NCBI RefSeq assembly: GCF_000321225.1 | Contig: NW_004451008.1 | Span: 1,012,511 to 1,076,510, forward strand | DNA length: 64,000 nucleotides | Origin: Odobenus rosmarus divergens | Taxonomy: Eukaryota; Chordata; Mammalia; Carnivora; Odobenidae | Direction: 5' to 3' | Shown: positions 33,370-46,560 of the stretch, one piece after another | Layout: each line of letters begins with the position of its first letter | How positions within the stretch are numbered: the first letter of the stretch is position 1 | Program-made: the position numbers and the translations under genes | The notes under the pieces: generated by a model | Told to the model about the DNA's origin: nothing | The model's database searches: none | The model's input: only the letters and a program-made list of their open reading frames with translations

Positions 33370-33915
33370 CCTGATTCAGGTATTTTTCAGCTCAAAACCT
33401 TTCAATGGTGTGACTGCTTAGGAAAAAAGACAAAATCCTATCCTAATTTACAAAGTCCCGTGTGATTTGGCCTCTACTCACCTCTGCAAACTCATCTAGC
33501 CATCCTCCCCACTTTCTCTACTGGGGCCACCGTCCTCTCGCTCCCTTCACTGGGGCAATAAGGTTCACGGCATCTGGAGGTCCTCACGCATGCTGTTTCC
33601 TCTGCCCAGGATACCTGTTCCCCTCACCGTTAACTGTCACATACCTGCACTTTCCCCTCCGACAGTTCTCAGCTTAGGTGGGAGTTCTGAATGCACAAGG
33701 TAACGAGGGTCTCCCCACTTGTCCAGTAACTCGACCTCCCAGCAGCCTATTCTTTCATAGCCATTATCCCATTCTATACATCGGGATGATCTGGTTTGCG
33801 TCCATCCCCCTACTATACACTAATTCCATGGAGGTCTGTTTGGCTTCACTGGGATGGTCTCAGCATTACTCAGGGGTTTGGCATATAACCCCAATTCCAG
33901 TGTTTCTTGAATAAA
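33370..33915 (+). mobile_element. L2 LINE 3' end
   Basis: Sense L2 pattern: CAAAACCTTTCAATGGTGTG, AAGACAAAATCCTATCC, CTGCCCAGGATACCTGTTCC, then CCATGGAGGTCTGTTTGGC, GGGGTTTGGCATATAACC and a TTTCTTGAATAAATGAAAG end. Coding frames are destroyed. Confidence 0.8.
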
Positions 33916-34669
33916 TGAAAGCACACTTTTTAAGTATCAGAAAGACATGTTAACATGGGATGGGGCAAGGCACCACGAGGAAGTAAAGGCAGACAAGAGA
34001 GAGCATCTCTGGCGTCACAGCCAGGGCTCGTGGCCCCGCAGGTCCCACAAGCAGCTCAGGGGCAGTTCATGAGCCTGGAGCAGTCTGGGCTGTCGGCTGT
34101 GGTGTCTGAGCAGCAAAAGCAGGCATCCCTTGGCCCTTGCTGCTCCTGAATGCTCTGCATTTCTCAGCAACACTCTTCTGTTTCTCTTGTTCAATGGCCA
34201 TCAAAAGGACGTCTTTTCGTTTTTAAAAAATTATTCTTATGCAGAAAAAGTTAACATCAGCTCATTACAGAAAAATTAAATAGAACACTCAGACTATATT
34301 ATCTATCCCATTTATCTAGGAAAAAAAACAGTAACAGCTTGATATTATATATATGTACATACAGAAATGATCGTTCTGTAAACTGAGGCACTTGTGGATT
34401 CTATTTTGTGACCACAATTAAGTAATACACAACTGTTTTGGAACTTTGTTAAGTTGTTGCAATAACCCTTAATATTTGTAGGTCTTAAACCTGTTCCAAT
34501 GTTTTACTATTACAAATAATACAAAGTTAGAATGACTGGCTGAAAATAAAAAGGAATCTAAAAAGAGAGTAATTCACTTCCACAAAACTTAAAATATGGA
34601 TCTATACATTTAAAATGGGTAATGTGTTATAAAACCATTTCATGGTACATTTATATTACTACTATTTTA
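33916..34669. other. Intergenic with an old L1 3'-end-like stretch
   Basis: From about 34220 to 34520 AT-rich text such as TATGCAGAAAAAGTTAAC, TATATATATGTACATACAG and AAGTTGTTGCAATAACCC resembles the L1 3' end noted at 10830-11260. A 64-codon frame at 33955-34149 has no support. Confidence 0.35.
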
Positions 34670-34879
34670 TTTATTTTTTATTTTTTTTTAAAAGATTTTA
34701 TTTATTTATTTATTAGAGAGCAAGAGAGAGAGAAACAGCATGAGAGGGGAGAGGGTCAGAGGGAGAAGCAGGCTCCCCACTGAGCCAGGAGCCCGATGTG
34801 GGGCTCGATCCCAGGACTCCGGGATCATGACCTGAGCCCGAAGGCAGTCGCTTAACCAACTGAGCCACCCAGGCGCCCC
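34670..34879 (-). mobile_element. Carnivore tRNA-Lys SINE, young
   Basis: Full-length antisense SINE close to the consensus. It is flanked by a perfect 18 bp duplication TATATTACTACTATTTTA (34652-34669 and 34880-34897). Confidence 0.97.
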
Positions 34880-34897
34880 TATATTACTACTATTTTA

Positions 34898-37770
34898 AAA
34901 GCCAGTTTCTGTGGATATTAAGTTTTAAAATTTAATTGTCAAGGGTAACTAACTTGCTGTCAACTGAATTGTTTTCAAATTGTATACCATACTCCACTGG
35001 AGGATCTTAGGCCTTTCATTCACAAGAAATGTCAAGTTTTGAACTTGAGGCAAAGAGGTACCAACAGCTATTTTTAAAGGATTTAGGTATTAAAAAAATG
35101 TCTCAGATGGTGAGAGTAACCAGTAGCTGCACAGTCTTACTGTAAACAGTGTTAGAGATATAGGAGTAGTATGGATCTGGGTGACAAAGGGATGTTTTTA
35201 CAACCTAAGGTGGCAGGGGTGGTGATAGTGTGCAAAAATTATGCAGTGTGACTTCACACACAGCGCCTATCCTCCCTGTTAATAACCCAGCCTTTTCAGA
35301 TGTAACCCAGGCTCTTCACTTGGCTTTTCTCACAGGGTCATATTGCAGCAAGATGACTGTTCTATGTACAACATCTCCTCTAAGATACAGGCAGGAAGAA
35401 GGTGAAGAAAGAAAAGCAAAAGGGCATATGCCCCTGAAGTTACCCCCTTTTAAGGATCTTTACTAGAAACCCCTCTCAACACATTTAGTTACCCCTCATT
35501 GACAAGAGCTGTGTCACACTGTGTCATCCTTATTGGTAGCGGAGGATGGACAATGTCATTTTTTTTAGCTGAGCGCATTGCAAATACGCTCCATGCAAAT
35601 CAGGGCTCTGTTAATAAAGAAGAAAAGAAGAATGAATAGAGGGGTAGATAACTAGCAGTCTTTCCTATGCACAATTTTGGAAAAGATGGCTGAGGAAGAC
35701 TTCTGAGAACTTCAGCTCCCAAAATAACAGAAGAAAATGGGGGGAAATGTAAAAAGGAGGTTCTCAGTAGAAAGACCTATTGGTCTAGCTATTAAAAGAT
35801 AAGACTGAAAAAAAGCCCAAAATTGATGCGCAACCCATTAATGGTCATGGTAAGGAAACACCAAGAGAAATAATAGAGTTTGTCAACCATACTGTCTGCC
35901 CTTCAAACCTATATCCAAACTGCAGACAGTTCTGAGACAAATGCCCCTAAAGAGAAGGCCCATGACCCCAAATTAGGATACTTCCTCTACTGAGAACACT
36001 TGGGAACAGGAGGCTTTATGTGCAAGTAACAGATCTGTGGGTATGGAAGGTGGGGTACAGAGTGGGGTGTGGTTGAGACACAAATGTTTCATGAACACCA
36101 AGTCACAAGTAACCTTGCAGGAGTCTATAGGCTAACAGAGATAACAGGTCTGAAAATACTGAATAGATAATAAAATAGGGAAGATACACTCTACTATCTC
36201 TGCCCCATCCTCTCCTTATCTCCTCACACAAAAAAGAACCTTAAGCTACCTATCACAGTTCATCCTAGGTTGACTGAATGATGACTTTAGCCACCTATAG
36301 AAAGCATCTAGCTGACCCTGTTCTATTCTTTTTATAGGACTTCACCATCCCTTCTATAACAATTTCCACCGTGGCTACTTGGCTCCAACCACTTCAGAAA
36401 CAAACTTGGAAAGATGCAGGGAAAGAACTGGACTGAGTTGCTGCCAAACCAATGAGTCTACCATCTCCTCCCTTGAGAACAGTGGTTGTATTGGCCACAT
36501 TCTGGGAGTCATCCTCATTTGAAAGTCTTCTCAAAGAAAACTTTATTGTAGTAAGACAAAGAAGTTCAGTAATACAAAGATATGTATCGTACTATTCCAG
36601 GTATTAGTTCCCAGTGAGGAAGGTGAGTAGAGTGCTCTCTTCTGGGGACTCTTTGGCTTGGAGCTCTGACCAGGTATTGCCCAAAAGTTCAATGCCAATC
36701 ACATATTGCTATAGCTGGAGGTAACTCTGCATGGAAACTTTTTGAAAGAAACTCAAAGAGGTCTCTGCTACCTGCACTGAAGACACTGAAGATTAATTAT
36801 GGAAGGGCTAACTATAATACCAATTTAAAAAGGTTACAGCCAATAAGCCAACAGTCCTCATTTTAGTACAAAAAACATCGGTTATAGTTTTACCTTGAAG
36901 GAATGATCACGGTCATTGCCCTAGACATCTCAGGTGATTCATAACACCCGTGGTAATTGATTTTTCTCAGGAAAATATTAAATTGCTTATTTGGCTCTAT
37001 GCCAAGTTATCTGATTAGTGTAGAGGCTTCAGATACAGAATAATACATATCCCAATGGTTGGAGATACATACTTTATTCTAGAACAATTGAGGGATGGGA
37101 AATCATGGTACTGAGTAAAAAGCCAGGCAAAATCCAGAACTTGGATAGCCTATGCAAAGACTAAGCTTAAAAGTAATAATAAATGGAAGGCTCTACTGCA
37201 GTTAAGAGAGAAAATATATGTGGGGTTCGTGAACATTATACTTATGAAATCTCTATCACCTGGAACTGGGTTGATCATACCTGATCATTTAACTGGACCC
37301 ATGAGAGAGATGATCCATTCCCAAACCCTGAGACTCCCTAGCTCCTGTTGTCCTAAGGCATAGTCCCACCCTATCTAAATATGTTTTCTCTGAGTCTGAG
37401 CTAAAGGGATTAGACACCAGCACCAGCTATCAAGGATGCTCATAACAGTACTATATTATAATATCCATATCAAGTACCAAAAATTGGACTCGGTTTTGGG
37501 AAAAAGTGCAGGTCTACTCCTAATTCTCCCACTTACTGGATACGAAGGCTGCATGTACACCAATGGCTGCCTGAGGAATACAGGGGGAGATGCTACTTGG
37601 AACTAACTATCCCATCACTGGGAGCCATTAAATAGCTCCCACAAATCCCTATTGGGCTCAGGAACAGAATGGAGTATATAATTTCCAAAGTTCAGGGCTA
37701 CTTCAAAGATCTGTGACACAGCTCTAGGTGACCAGCTATGCAACAATAATGCTGAAGAAACTGTAGCCAT
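34898..37770. other. Intergenic, no gene recognised
   Basis: Few open frames longer than 60 codons occur, the longest being 35230-35466. AAGATGGCTGAGGAAGAC near 35684 is faintly L1-5'-like. Sequence after about 36.2 kb has the even composition of an old ERV internal region but nothing diagnostic. Confidence 0.35.
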
Positions 37771-37788
37771 AAGATATATCGTGGTCTC

Positions 37789-37990
37789 GGTGGCACCTGG
37801 GTGGCTCAGTCCTTAAGCGTCTGCCTTCGGCTCAGGTCATGATCCCAGAGTCCTGGGATCAAGCCCCGCATCGGGCTCCCTGCTCTGCGGGAAGGCTGCT
37901 TCTCCTTCTCCCACTCCCCCTGCTTGTATTTCCTCTCTCGCTGTGTCTCTCTCTGTCAAATAAATAAACAAAATCTTAAAAAAAAAAAAA
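37789..37990 (+). mobile_element. Carnivore tRNA-Lys SINE, young
   Basis: Sense SINE with a 15-base A tail, flanked by an 18 bp duplication AAGATATAT(C/G)GTGGTCTC (37771-37788 and 37991-38008) with one mismatch. Confidence 0.97.
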
Positions 37991-38162
37991 AAGATATATG
38001 GTGGTCTCCAACCACATGCCCTTAAGATTATATTCTAGCCAGGGAGGGAGGAGGAGCATGTGCTACTAAAGAGGGAAAATACCCATATCCCAGACAACTC
38101 CCCAAACGCATGGGATTCAGTAAGCTATGTCCATAAGGAAAAGGTTAAACTGAGTGGACTTC

Positions 38163-38365
38163 GGGACGCCTGGGTGGCTCAGTTGTTAAGCGTCTGCCTT
38201 CGGCTCGGGTCATGATCCCAGGGTCCTGGGATCGAGTCCCGCATCGGGCTCCCTGTTTGGCGGGAAGCCTGCTTCTCCCTCTCCTGCTCCCCCTGCTTGT
38301 GTTCCCTCTCTCACTGTGTCTCTCTCTGTCAAATAAATAAAATCTTTAAAAACAAAACAAAACAA
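38163..38365 (+). mobile_element. Carnivore tRNA-Lys SINE, young
   Basis: Sense SINE flanked by a perfect 16 bp duplication AAACTGAGTGGACTTC (38147-38162 and 38366-38381). The tail carries AACAAAACAAAACAAA. Confidence 0.97.
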
Positions 38366-38381
38366 AAACTGAGTGGACTTC

Positions 38382-40688
38382 ATGTGGTCCTAGTTCTCCA
38401 CACCTTTTAGTAAAGTAGGAATTATAATAAGGAAGTTTATTATTTGTGACAGCACTATTTCTATTTTTAAGGGATGAATTGTGTGAAAATAATAAATGAT
38501 GGCATCATATTGGTCTGGAGATCAATGTGTTGGTCCATATAAAAGTTATCAACTAAGGGGTGGATTATGCTGGGTCATGACTTTTTAAGTATTGTAACTT
38601 GAGAAATCCCATGGTTGGAAAGCCCCTCTGTTATACGGAAAGCACCCACCTCCCACACACATGCCCATTATTTGTAGCTCTGAACTGGAGAGTTCCTACA
38701 TACTGGGGTACAGTTTGAAAGTCTATACACAAAACATGAACTTTAGGTCCAGCAACAGGGTAACAAGAATCCAGGTTCACTGATTTAGATATCGATGACA
38801 TCATCCTCTAAACTGATAAAGAAAAACACAGACTGAGGAGACTCAGTGTCCCTCTGACCTGGTGGGACTCCCATCCTGCATTAGTACCATAAGCCTATGC
38901 ATAGATTTTGGGCACATCTCAGGGAGGGAAAAGAAAGGCAGAGAAAGGTACTGGGGAGCAGCATGTGCTCTACTGCCTTAAGGCATTCTCTAACTAGTTG
39001 GGTGATAGCCTGTATGTGAGATACGCTAACGCTTGCTACCATCAGGATTAAATTCTGGCATTTATCCCGACACACAACTTAGAGAGGTTGTGTGCTCCGC
39101 TACAACTAACCCTTACCACCTTCAGGGGGTCCTGACCTTCATGACTGTCAAGTATCCTTAGGGGACTCTACAAATAGCTCTCAGAGTCCGTTCGTTCCTG
39201 CCCCAAACCTAGCCTACATGGATTGCTACGCATCCTAATCATCAAGCATCAGTGAGAGTATTCAAGATAAAGTGTCTCACCATATTACTAACAATCTCTG
39301 ACATCTGGAAAGCCTACCAGTTTACCTTCCAAATGCACATGTGTAGCATTAGTGTACTTCCGTCTCCAGTCCCCTTCAAAAGATATCTAAAGATAAATAT
39401 AACAGAATCATTCCTATCTGGAAAGAATGTATTCTGATTTGTCAGCAACGGGTTGGGAAGGGGTATTTTCTCTTTGAGAATCTTGCCTATCTCAAGGGAG
39501 CAACATGACAGGCATCAAACAGGAAAAAAAGATGATATGACACAGTTTTGGGGGAGAGAAGGAGGTGGTTAAAATATCATCTATCAAGTGCTTAGAACTT
39601 GACAGTAAATAAAGTTTGGGGCATTCCACATGTTATCCCAGACAGAAACCACCTTAGGGATAAAAGTGTAAGCCATCTATGCTTCCTAAATTTGGTGTGT
39701 CCAGACTGGTTAGAGCTATAGGCAAAAATAAACCCATAAACTGCAAATGGATCCTGTACTAGGCACATCTCTGCATTTTGTCAGGCTTTCTGAAGTTGTG
39801 GTAAGCATTCCTTGGAACCCACCAGAAATATCAGAGCCTTTTGGAGTGGTTAAAGGTCATAAATATGCAACCCTGGGAATCTTTCCATAAGGAGAGTTCT
39901 TATACCAAAACCATCTTGTGTGTCCCATGTCTGGGAGAAGTTGTAAGCTAAAAACCAAAGTTTTTTAAGGATATAAATATCCAAAGATTTTTTAATGTTT
40001 TGAAAAACCACAGTATTTTGAAAAAATCCTATGCATTAATAATTTATTTCCCAGATTTCCCTTCTGGTAAAGGTGGTTCAGGTTGTTCACATCAGTCCTG
40101 TAACTGAAAACGACTAAAAAAACTGGATAAAATATATTTAAAATAATCTTTTCAAAAGCATCAAAGAGATTACAAAATAGTAAGGAATTACCAGGCCAAA
40201 AGTAAAGAGAAGTCAAGCATCTAGAGAGGTGAACAAGCCAGAAGCCACTTTCTACCTGAGAGTACTAGCTAATCCCAGACACTCAGACCCTCCATTTTCA
40301 TGGCCTTTCAGGGTACAGAAAGGGACAAACTCTGGATCCCAACGAGTTGGGTAATCTGATAGGAGGCTTTCCCCTACAACAATCTGGGTTCCAGGATCTC
40401 AGAGTGAAGGGAACAAGAACCGGGATAATCTAAAGAGAATTAAAACATAAGTAAGAATCCCTGGAGTTGTCCAGGAAAAATCAAACTTTGAACAGGCGTT
40501 CCCAGACTGATAGTGCCCCCAGGTGCCTGGCAGAAGCAAATGCAAATACTCTTTGGAGCAAAGTACTTGTATTATAGGCCTCACAGTTATTCCTGCAAAA
40601 TAACATTTCAAGTGCAATGACTTGCACAGAGTCAAACATGCCCAGCACATAAGAAAATTAGAATCAGTGAATAAAACAGACAACCAGA
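38382..40688. other. Intergenic, no gene recognised
   Basis: Small frames on both strands only; no promoter, CpG cluster or recognised domain. Confidence 0.4.
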
Positions 40689-40925
40689 AAGAGATCATCA
40701 AAAACTCTAGGTGTAGGCCCCAGCACCTCTGTTTTAATAGGCCATCCAAGTCATTCTCATACATGCTAAAGCTTGAGAATCACTGCTGTAGACTTTTTAA
40801 TTACATAAATATTCATCCCCCACACAAAAATGTATAAGTGTGTTAGGTCTTGGGAAGGGCCCAAGAATTTGCATTTCTAACAAGTTCCCAGATGATGCTC
40901 ATGCCAGATGAGGAACACTGCTATA
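40689..40925 (-). mobile_element. hAT-Charlie-like (MER5/MER20 type) remnants
   Basis: Two adjacent pieces are seen. CATACATGCTAAAGCTTGAG with AATCACTGCTGTAG ends one. AATTTGCATTTCTAACAAG and TTCCCAGATGATGCTCATG with GAACACTGCT form the other. Both match the 'gcatttctaacaagttccc ... tttgagaaccactg' ends of small Charlie-type elements. Confidence 0.6.
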
Positions 40926-43300
40926 AAAAAAGGAATTACTCTACAGGTCAGAATAGTGGTTACCTATGGGGAGAAGGGTTGTAATTTGGAAGCAACATGT
41001 GGAAGGCTGGCAATCTTCTCTTTCTTGATCTCAGTGGTGGTTACACAGTGTAATAATTAAGTTATAGGCTTATATTTTAAAGCATGATGAGATCAATGGC
41101 TGTCCTTTTTCCATTCAATTATCGAAGTCCAATGCCACTGCACTAATTCTATCCACCTTCATCCCACCACCCTCATTTATAATCAACTCCCAAAGTAGAA
41201 AGTGTAAAAGGTGGCAAAGTTCCAAGCCATTACCTACTTCACTTTAGTTCCTAATGTAATTAGCTCACAAAATTAAATAGCTTTAAAACTCAAGACAAGA
41301 ATAATTTAGTCTAAGTTTCTAAAAACCCTGTTTAAAAAGTTGTTTAAAAAACCCAGATATATGACACTGCTTATAATCTTAGTTCTTTGTAAAAATACCT
41401 GCAAAAATAAACAACCATCACCTTAAACTTTTAACAAGAAAAAGTGCCCAATGTAAAAAGTTACTTTAATTTTTCCCCTAAGTTAAAAAAAGGGAGAAGA
41501 TACTACCTTTTACCAGTCTGAACTTCCTACTCCAAAGAGGCAAAGATGCTTGCTTCTCTCCAAATACAACCTAAAAATAAAATACCTAGTACTGCCTGTA
41601 GTAACAGTAAGATCCTTCCTACTCTTTTCATTAATCCTCACCTACGGGGGAAAAGCAATATTCATCATCTGGCCTTAAATCTATGAACACTTTAAGAGAA
41701 AATAGAGAAAATCTCTTTGTGGGAAGGGGAACTATAAAAAAAAAAAAAAAGGTTGAGAGGCACCAAATTAAATTGATCAGTGCAGATTGCACTTTTAAGT
41801 TCCTACTCAGGTTTCTTATATTTATACAAAATACTTTTTGTTACAACTGTTATACAAGTTAATACTTGCCATTTTTGATTCATAGCACCAACATATCCTA
41901 TTACACAAGCCCTCACCATTACTCTGTGAGGAAACAATTATAACAGCAGAGTTTCTGACTCTGGCAACTAGTCAGTGGCTGTCTAAGTCTTGTGATGTTC
42001 CAGACAGGAATCTGAACTACCAAATGGTTCCCAAAGCCAGGTGTGGCAAACTACTGAGACCATGGAAAAAACATATGCAGTTGAGTTTTGTTAGGCCCAT
42101 TAAGTACCATGAGAGTGGTCACAAACACCTTCAACACCCAGACATACCTGCCCATTTATGTGATAAGAACTGACCAGAGTGCTCTGCTTAACTCCCACTA
42201 TACCTCTGACCGTTGCAGACCTGAATTCATATGCCCCTCACAACTTCCTCTTTCTTACAACATCAAAATATGACTGTGTAAGATGCCTAATCATTATTAT
42301 ATCAACTGTAGGCAATGTAGCAAGATAATGTTGGTAGCTTAGCAAGGATCATTCCTGGATCCTGAAGGTTAGAGATCCAGATGATCTGGCTTGTGAAAGG
42401 CAGTTTTTGTAACCATGTAATATACTAGAATTTTGGGACAATGTAGTTGGGGGTATTAGAGGCTTGGAAAGCTTCTCCATCCTGGGCAGGCAGAACCTGA
42501 GTGTCACCAGCCTAAACACCTGTCCTAGTAACAGCTGGGGAGACCTGAGAAGCCACATTCACTAAACACTCCAATCCATTGTCCTCTGCATCTGTTTTCT
42601 ACAGGGCATCCTTCACCAATGCCTCAAACCAAGTGTTTTGTGGGATCATTTCAATTTAGAAAGTAATACTCATTGAAAAAAAAAAAGAGAGAGAGGCATA
42701 ACCACAGTTTCGGAGTAGAGCTGATCCTAGTAGAACGGTGCTCCCCTTTCTACTCATTGTTGACAATGCCTTAAGTACTGAATTGGCCCTTCAAAAGTAC
42801 ATCCTCACTCAATTCTTTTGAGTAGAAAACTCCAGATTATCATAATGTAGCTGAGGTTGTTAAATTCTTTCACTTGTCTGGAGGACAAGTACTATATTAA
42901 AGCAAATATAACATCCTTTCATTAAGGGCTATCAGCTATACTAGATTACCAACACTCTAAACATTTTTGTCCCTGGTCAAAATTAGCTTTAATTTCTGTA
43001 GGATGTTTTCCTACAGAATTTCCACATTATTATACCTTTCAATACAATCTGAGTACTCTCACCTTACTCTCAGATTATTTTTGCCTCCATGAGCATATCA
43101 AATTCACATGTCAATGAGTGCCTATTAAGAGCTGTATAAAGTCATGTAGGTCATCCAGTAGGTATAGAGAGGATTTTGGTGATTGCTCTTAGGTTAGGTT
43201 AAAGATGTCATCCCATCCATAGTCATAAACAATATTTTCTTATAATAATCACTTGACCTGAAAAACCAATCACAAGCCCTCAAAGCATCCTACTTTTTCG
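40926..43300. other. Intergenic, no gene recognised
   Basis: AT-rich sequence with a poly-A run near 41739-41752. No gene-like frame is supported. Confidence 0.4.
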
Positions 43301-43900
43301 AGAAAGTCAGAGTCCCTGCCAACAGACTTCACCAAAGTTGTGGATGTACCTGTCGACTGTCCTGCTCCCCTGGGTGTCCTCTGATTACAAGGATTGGTTT
43401 GGAGGGTTATGGAATTTTCTAGTCATTTGTGAATCTCACTGTGCTTCATGTGAGTTGATAATGTCCATGTCATCACCTTTAAACCAAAGTTCTTTTACAT
43501 ACCATTCACTGGTTTTATTCTCAGTCACTTAATCATAAGTGGAACTGATAAAACTTTTCACAGCCTCAATTTCTTCCGTATGGCAAGTAGCATCTAAGTC
43601 ATCTTCAATTTTGAAACGGAAAGTATCCAAGTATCTCCTGAAGAGAAGTAGAGATCTTCCTGCAAGTTGTTTTTGCAGCATTTCCCCAGTACTGGGTTAT
43701 CTGTATTATGTGAAGTTTAAATCAAATATTCGACCACACCTGTCGGTGTAATTTATACTTTGTTGACTTGTAGTGAGTACGAAACATCACTTTATCATTT
43801 TTTGAATCCTCCTCCTTAGCATGTCCTCTTTTAGCTTTCCATACATCTCTATTTGGTACATAACCTAAAATCAAAATGTTATTTAAAAGGTTTTTTTGTT
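43300..43900 (-). pseudogene. Possible unidentified retropseudogene or coding fossil
   Basis: The minus strand has three successive frame pieces of protein-like composition. The first is near 43870-43740 (GYVPNRDVWKAKRGHAKEED). The second is near 43690-43545 (LLLFRRYLDTFRFKIEDDLD, then EEIEAVKSFISSTYD). The third is near 43530-43450 (NKTSEWYVKELWFKGDDMD). They are separated by stops and frame changes. The charged/aromatic balance looks coding-derived, but I do not recognise the parent. Chance or a transposon ORF remain possible. Confidence 0.3.
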
Positions 43901-43989
43901 GACCTATACACAGCTCCCACACTACTATATACCCTCCTGAAAGTTGAAATCTTTACCTCTTCTTTGTCTTTGTCATAGCGGTTAAAAGA

Positions 43990-44430
43990 ACTCTGGGAAC
44001 AGACTACATGAGCTTAAGTCATCATTTGTTCAGTGTGACCTGAACACATTACCAAACTTCATTCCTCATTTTCCTAATCTGTAATATGTAGATAATAATA
44101 CCTAATGTCCTAGGATTGTTATGAAGTTTCTTTTCTTTTTTTTTTTTAAGATTTTATTTGAGAGAGCAAGAGAGCACAAGCACGGGGAATGGCAGAGGGA
44201 GAGGGAGAAGCAGGCTCCCCGCTGAGCAGGGAGCCCAACACGGAGGTCGATCCCAGGATCCTGGGGTCATGACCCGAGCTGAAGGCAGACACTTAACCGA
44301 CTGAGCCACCCAGGTGCCCCTGGATTGTTATGAAGTTTCTATGTGTGAGGATTCAATATGTTGATAGATGTAAAACTCTTAGGACAATGCTTGACACATG
44401 ATAAACACTATACATCTTAGCTATGATATC
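43990..44430 (+). repeat. MIR fragment split by a SINE
   Basis: MIR sense text lies on both sides of the SINE. Before it are CATTACCAAACTTCATTCC, TCATTTTCCTAATCTGTAAT and GATAATAATACCTAATG. After it are GTGAGGATTCAATATGTTG, GTAAAACTCTTAGGACAATG and CTTGACACATGATAAACAC. The junction sequence is duplicated. Confidence 0.88.
44132..44321 (-). mobile_element. Carnivore tRNA-Lys SINE inserted in MIR
   Basis: Antisense SINE flanked by a perfect 19 bp duplication of the MIR, GGATTGTTATGAAGTTTCT (44113-44131 and 44322-44340). Confidence 0.97.
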
Positions 44431-46560
44431 TACTGCCATATAAACCCCACAGCTGTTGAGATTATACATGCTCCTGGCCTTAAGATTTCTGTGCCATATT
44501 TCTTATACTAATCAAACTATTGACAATTTTAATAGGAAGATATCATATATACAGCCTACAAGCTCCTTGAACAGCTGTAACTATTTCTCTTGGATACTCC
44601 AAGGAATAACTGAGCAAATGAAAGAGCCTTCATCATCACACAAAATCTAAAGCATTGCCTTGAGGCTGCCTACCTTATTACCATTAGTGCTGGCTGGAGG
44701 GGTCACAAACACTCCCAGGCTCCCTTGATATCTGAAATAAAAACCACAAGACCAGATATACCACCAATGGCAATGTAAATCAAGTATGTTTCCAGACAGT
44801 TGATAGCAAAATTATACCACATGTGTACACATACATACACATTTACCCAGAGGTGGTCACTATTCTTTTGAAAGCCTATTACTGTACTCAGCCTTATTCC
44901 TCCTCCACAAAAGGGGATCAAGATTTTTTTTTTTTTTTTTTGGTTTCACTAAAAAATCTATAGGAGCTACTCACCTGCTGAAGTAAAATCCAAATCTAGT
45001 GCTAGCTGAATGTTGAGTAGAGTTATAGGAAGAATAGGTGAGAATCTACCTCTTCAGCTGGAGTTTATTTAGATAATAGGATAAATCTGTTGACAGACAA
45101 AAGAATGGCAGAGACTAAACTAATTTTGCTTATTCTCTATTTTAGGGAAAATGTCACAAAAATCCATCTGCCTTAGTAAGAAACAGATGTTTACCCAATA
45201 TGGCTTTTTACTACCACAAGAACAATTTTTGTTCACATTCAACATGTGTATTTCACTAATTTGGCTTCTACCTAGGATGCAGAAACCTAGAAAGAACATC
45301 ACTCTTACCTAAACAACTAGAAAAACTATAGAAAATCTTTCCTTAAACCTGTTGGAGAGCTGAGGTTAGGGTAAACAACTGGACTTTTCCTGATTTTAGT
45401 TCTGTAAGTCCCATGTCTTGGGAAACTCCTCAGTACCACACAAATTGGGATGGTTGGACATCCTAGCAAGGGTCATAGACCAAGCAAGTAGGCTGAGCTC
45501 CAAGGAAAGACTGGCCCCACCAAGAAGATAGGATGTGAGCACTGAAGAAGAGACATCAAGTACCATACAAGGTGCTAAGAATTCAGCTAAAATTGTTAAC
45601 AAATTGCTAAAGGCCAACTGGGGAAAAGGATGAAAGTTTATAATCCCTGAGAGCCTCAGACCAAAAAGGAGCTTGTTTCCACTTACAGACTCTTCTCCAT
45701 GTTCTCACTGGGTGCTGATGAGAAAAAGTGGGGACAAGGAAGATACCACAGAGCACCGCCCTTGGAGGGGAAGGCCTTGCTGGAGGAGAGTAAGCTCCCA
45801 CTGTGGAAAACGCCCAAGTCCTGCCATCCCCTTCCTATGAATGATAGCTTCAAGCCATTGGGAAAGGGGCAGCAGACTCTGTTGCCTCCAGGGCTCAGGT
45901 AAAGGGCCCTTGATATTGGGTAAGAGTAGCAGTGAGCGAGGACAAAGAGCTTCTGTCCCTGGGCAAGGAGGGACAGGAAATGGTCTTGGGCCCAAGATCG
46001 CATGTCAATACGATTACAGGAATCAGAAGACTCATCTTCTCAAGACTCATCAAAGATGCAAGGTAGAATTTTGTCTGTCATAGGGAGACTGAGGGACTGA
46101 GGAAGCCACACTTTGAAGGTCCAAACATATAAGGCTTGCTTAAGAGAGGCTGGACCAAGATGACTGGTCCTCTGGCTCCCACTACCACCAAGCTATCAAG
46201 CAGCAGGTTACAAGCAGAGGGAAAGGCAAAGGCATGGAGAGAGGCCCTTTTGGTGCAGGTTAAAAGGAAGGCTAGAAGCTGAGAGTGGAAAAGGAATATT
46301 GAGAAAATCCCTGCAGCATTCCAGCCCACACTTTAAGTATAAGGTAACACCACAGGAAATTGAAATCAATGGTGTACTGAAGGGAGAACAATAAAACCCA
46401 AACCGAGCTCTACTATTGACTAATTCAACACTCCACATTACTGACCTAGCAGAAGAAGAAACATGCTTATTTGACTCATACATTATCTTAATTTCTACTG
46501 TTTTATGCAAGATGCCTAGCACTGGATAGAAAATTATGAGACACATAAAAAAAGAAGAAG
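44431..46560. other. Intergenic, no gene recognised
   Basis: Nested frames on both strands around 45600-46600 (up to 127 codons, minus) coincide in one GC-moderate segment but show no domain and no splice or CpG support. A 19-base T run occurs near 44925. Confidence 0.4.

Noticed and set aside
36300..39200. Degraded retroviral envelope or pol
   Set aside because: The composition is suggestive, but I could not identify any diagnostic motif in order, so no call is made.
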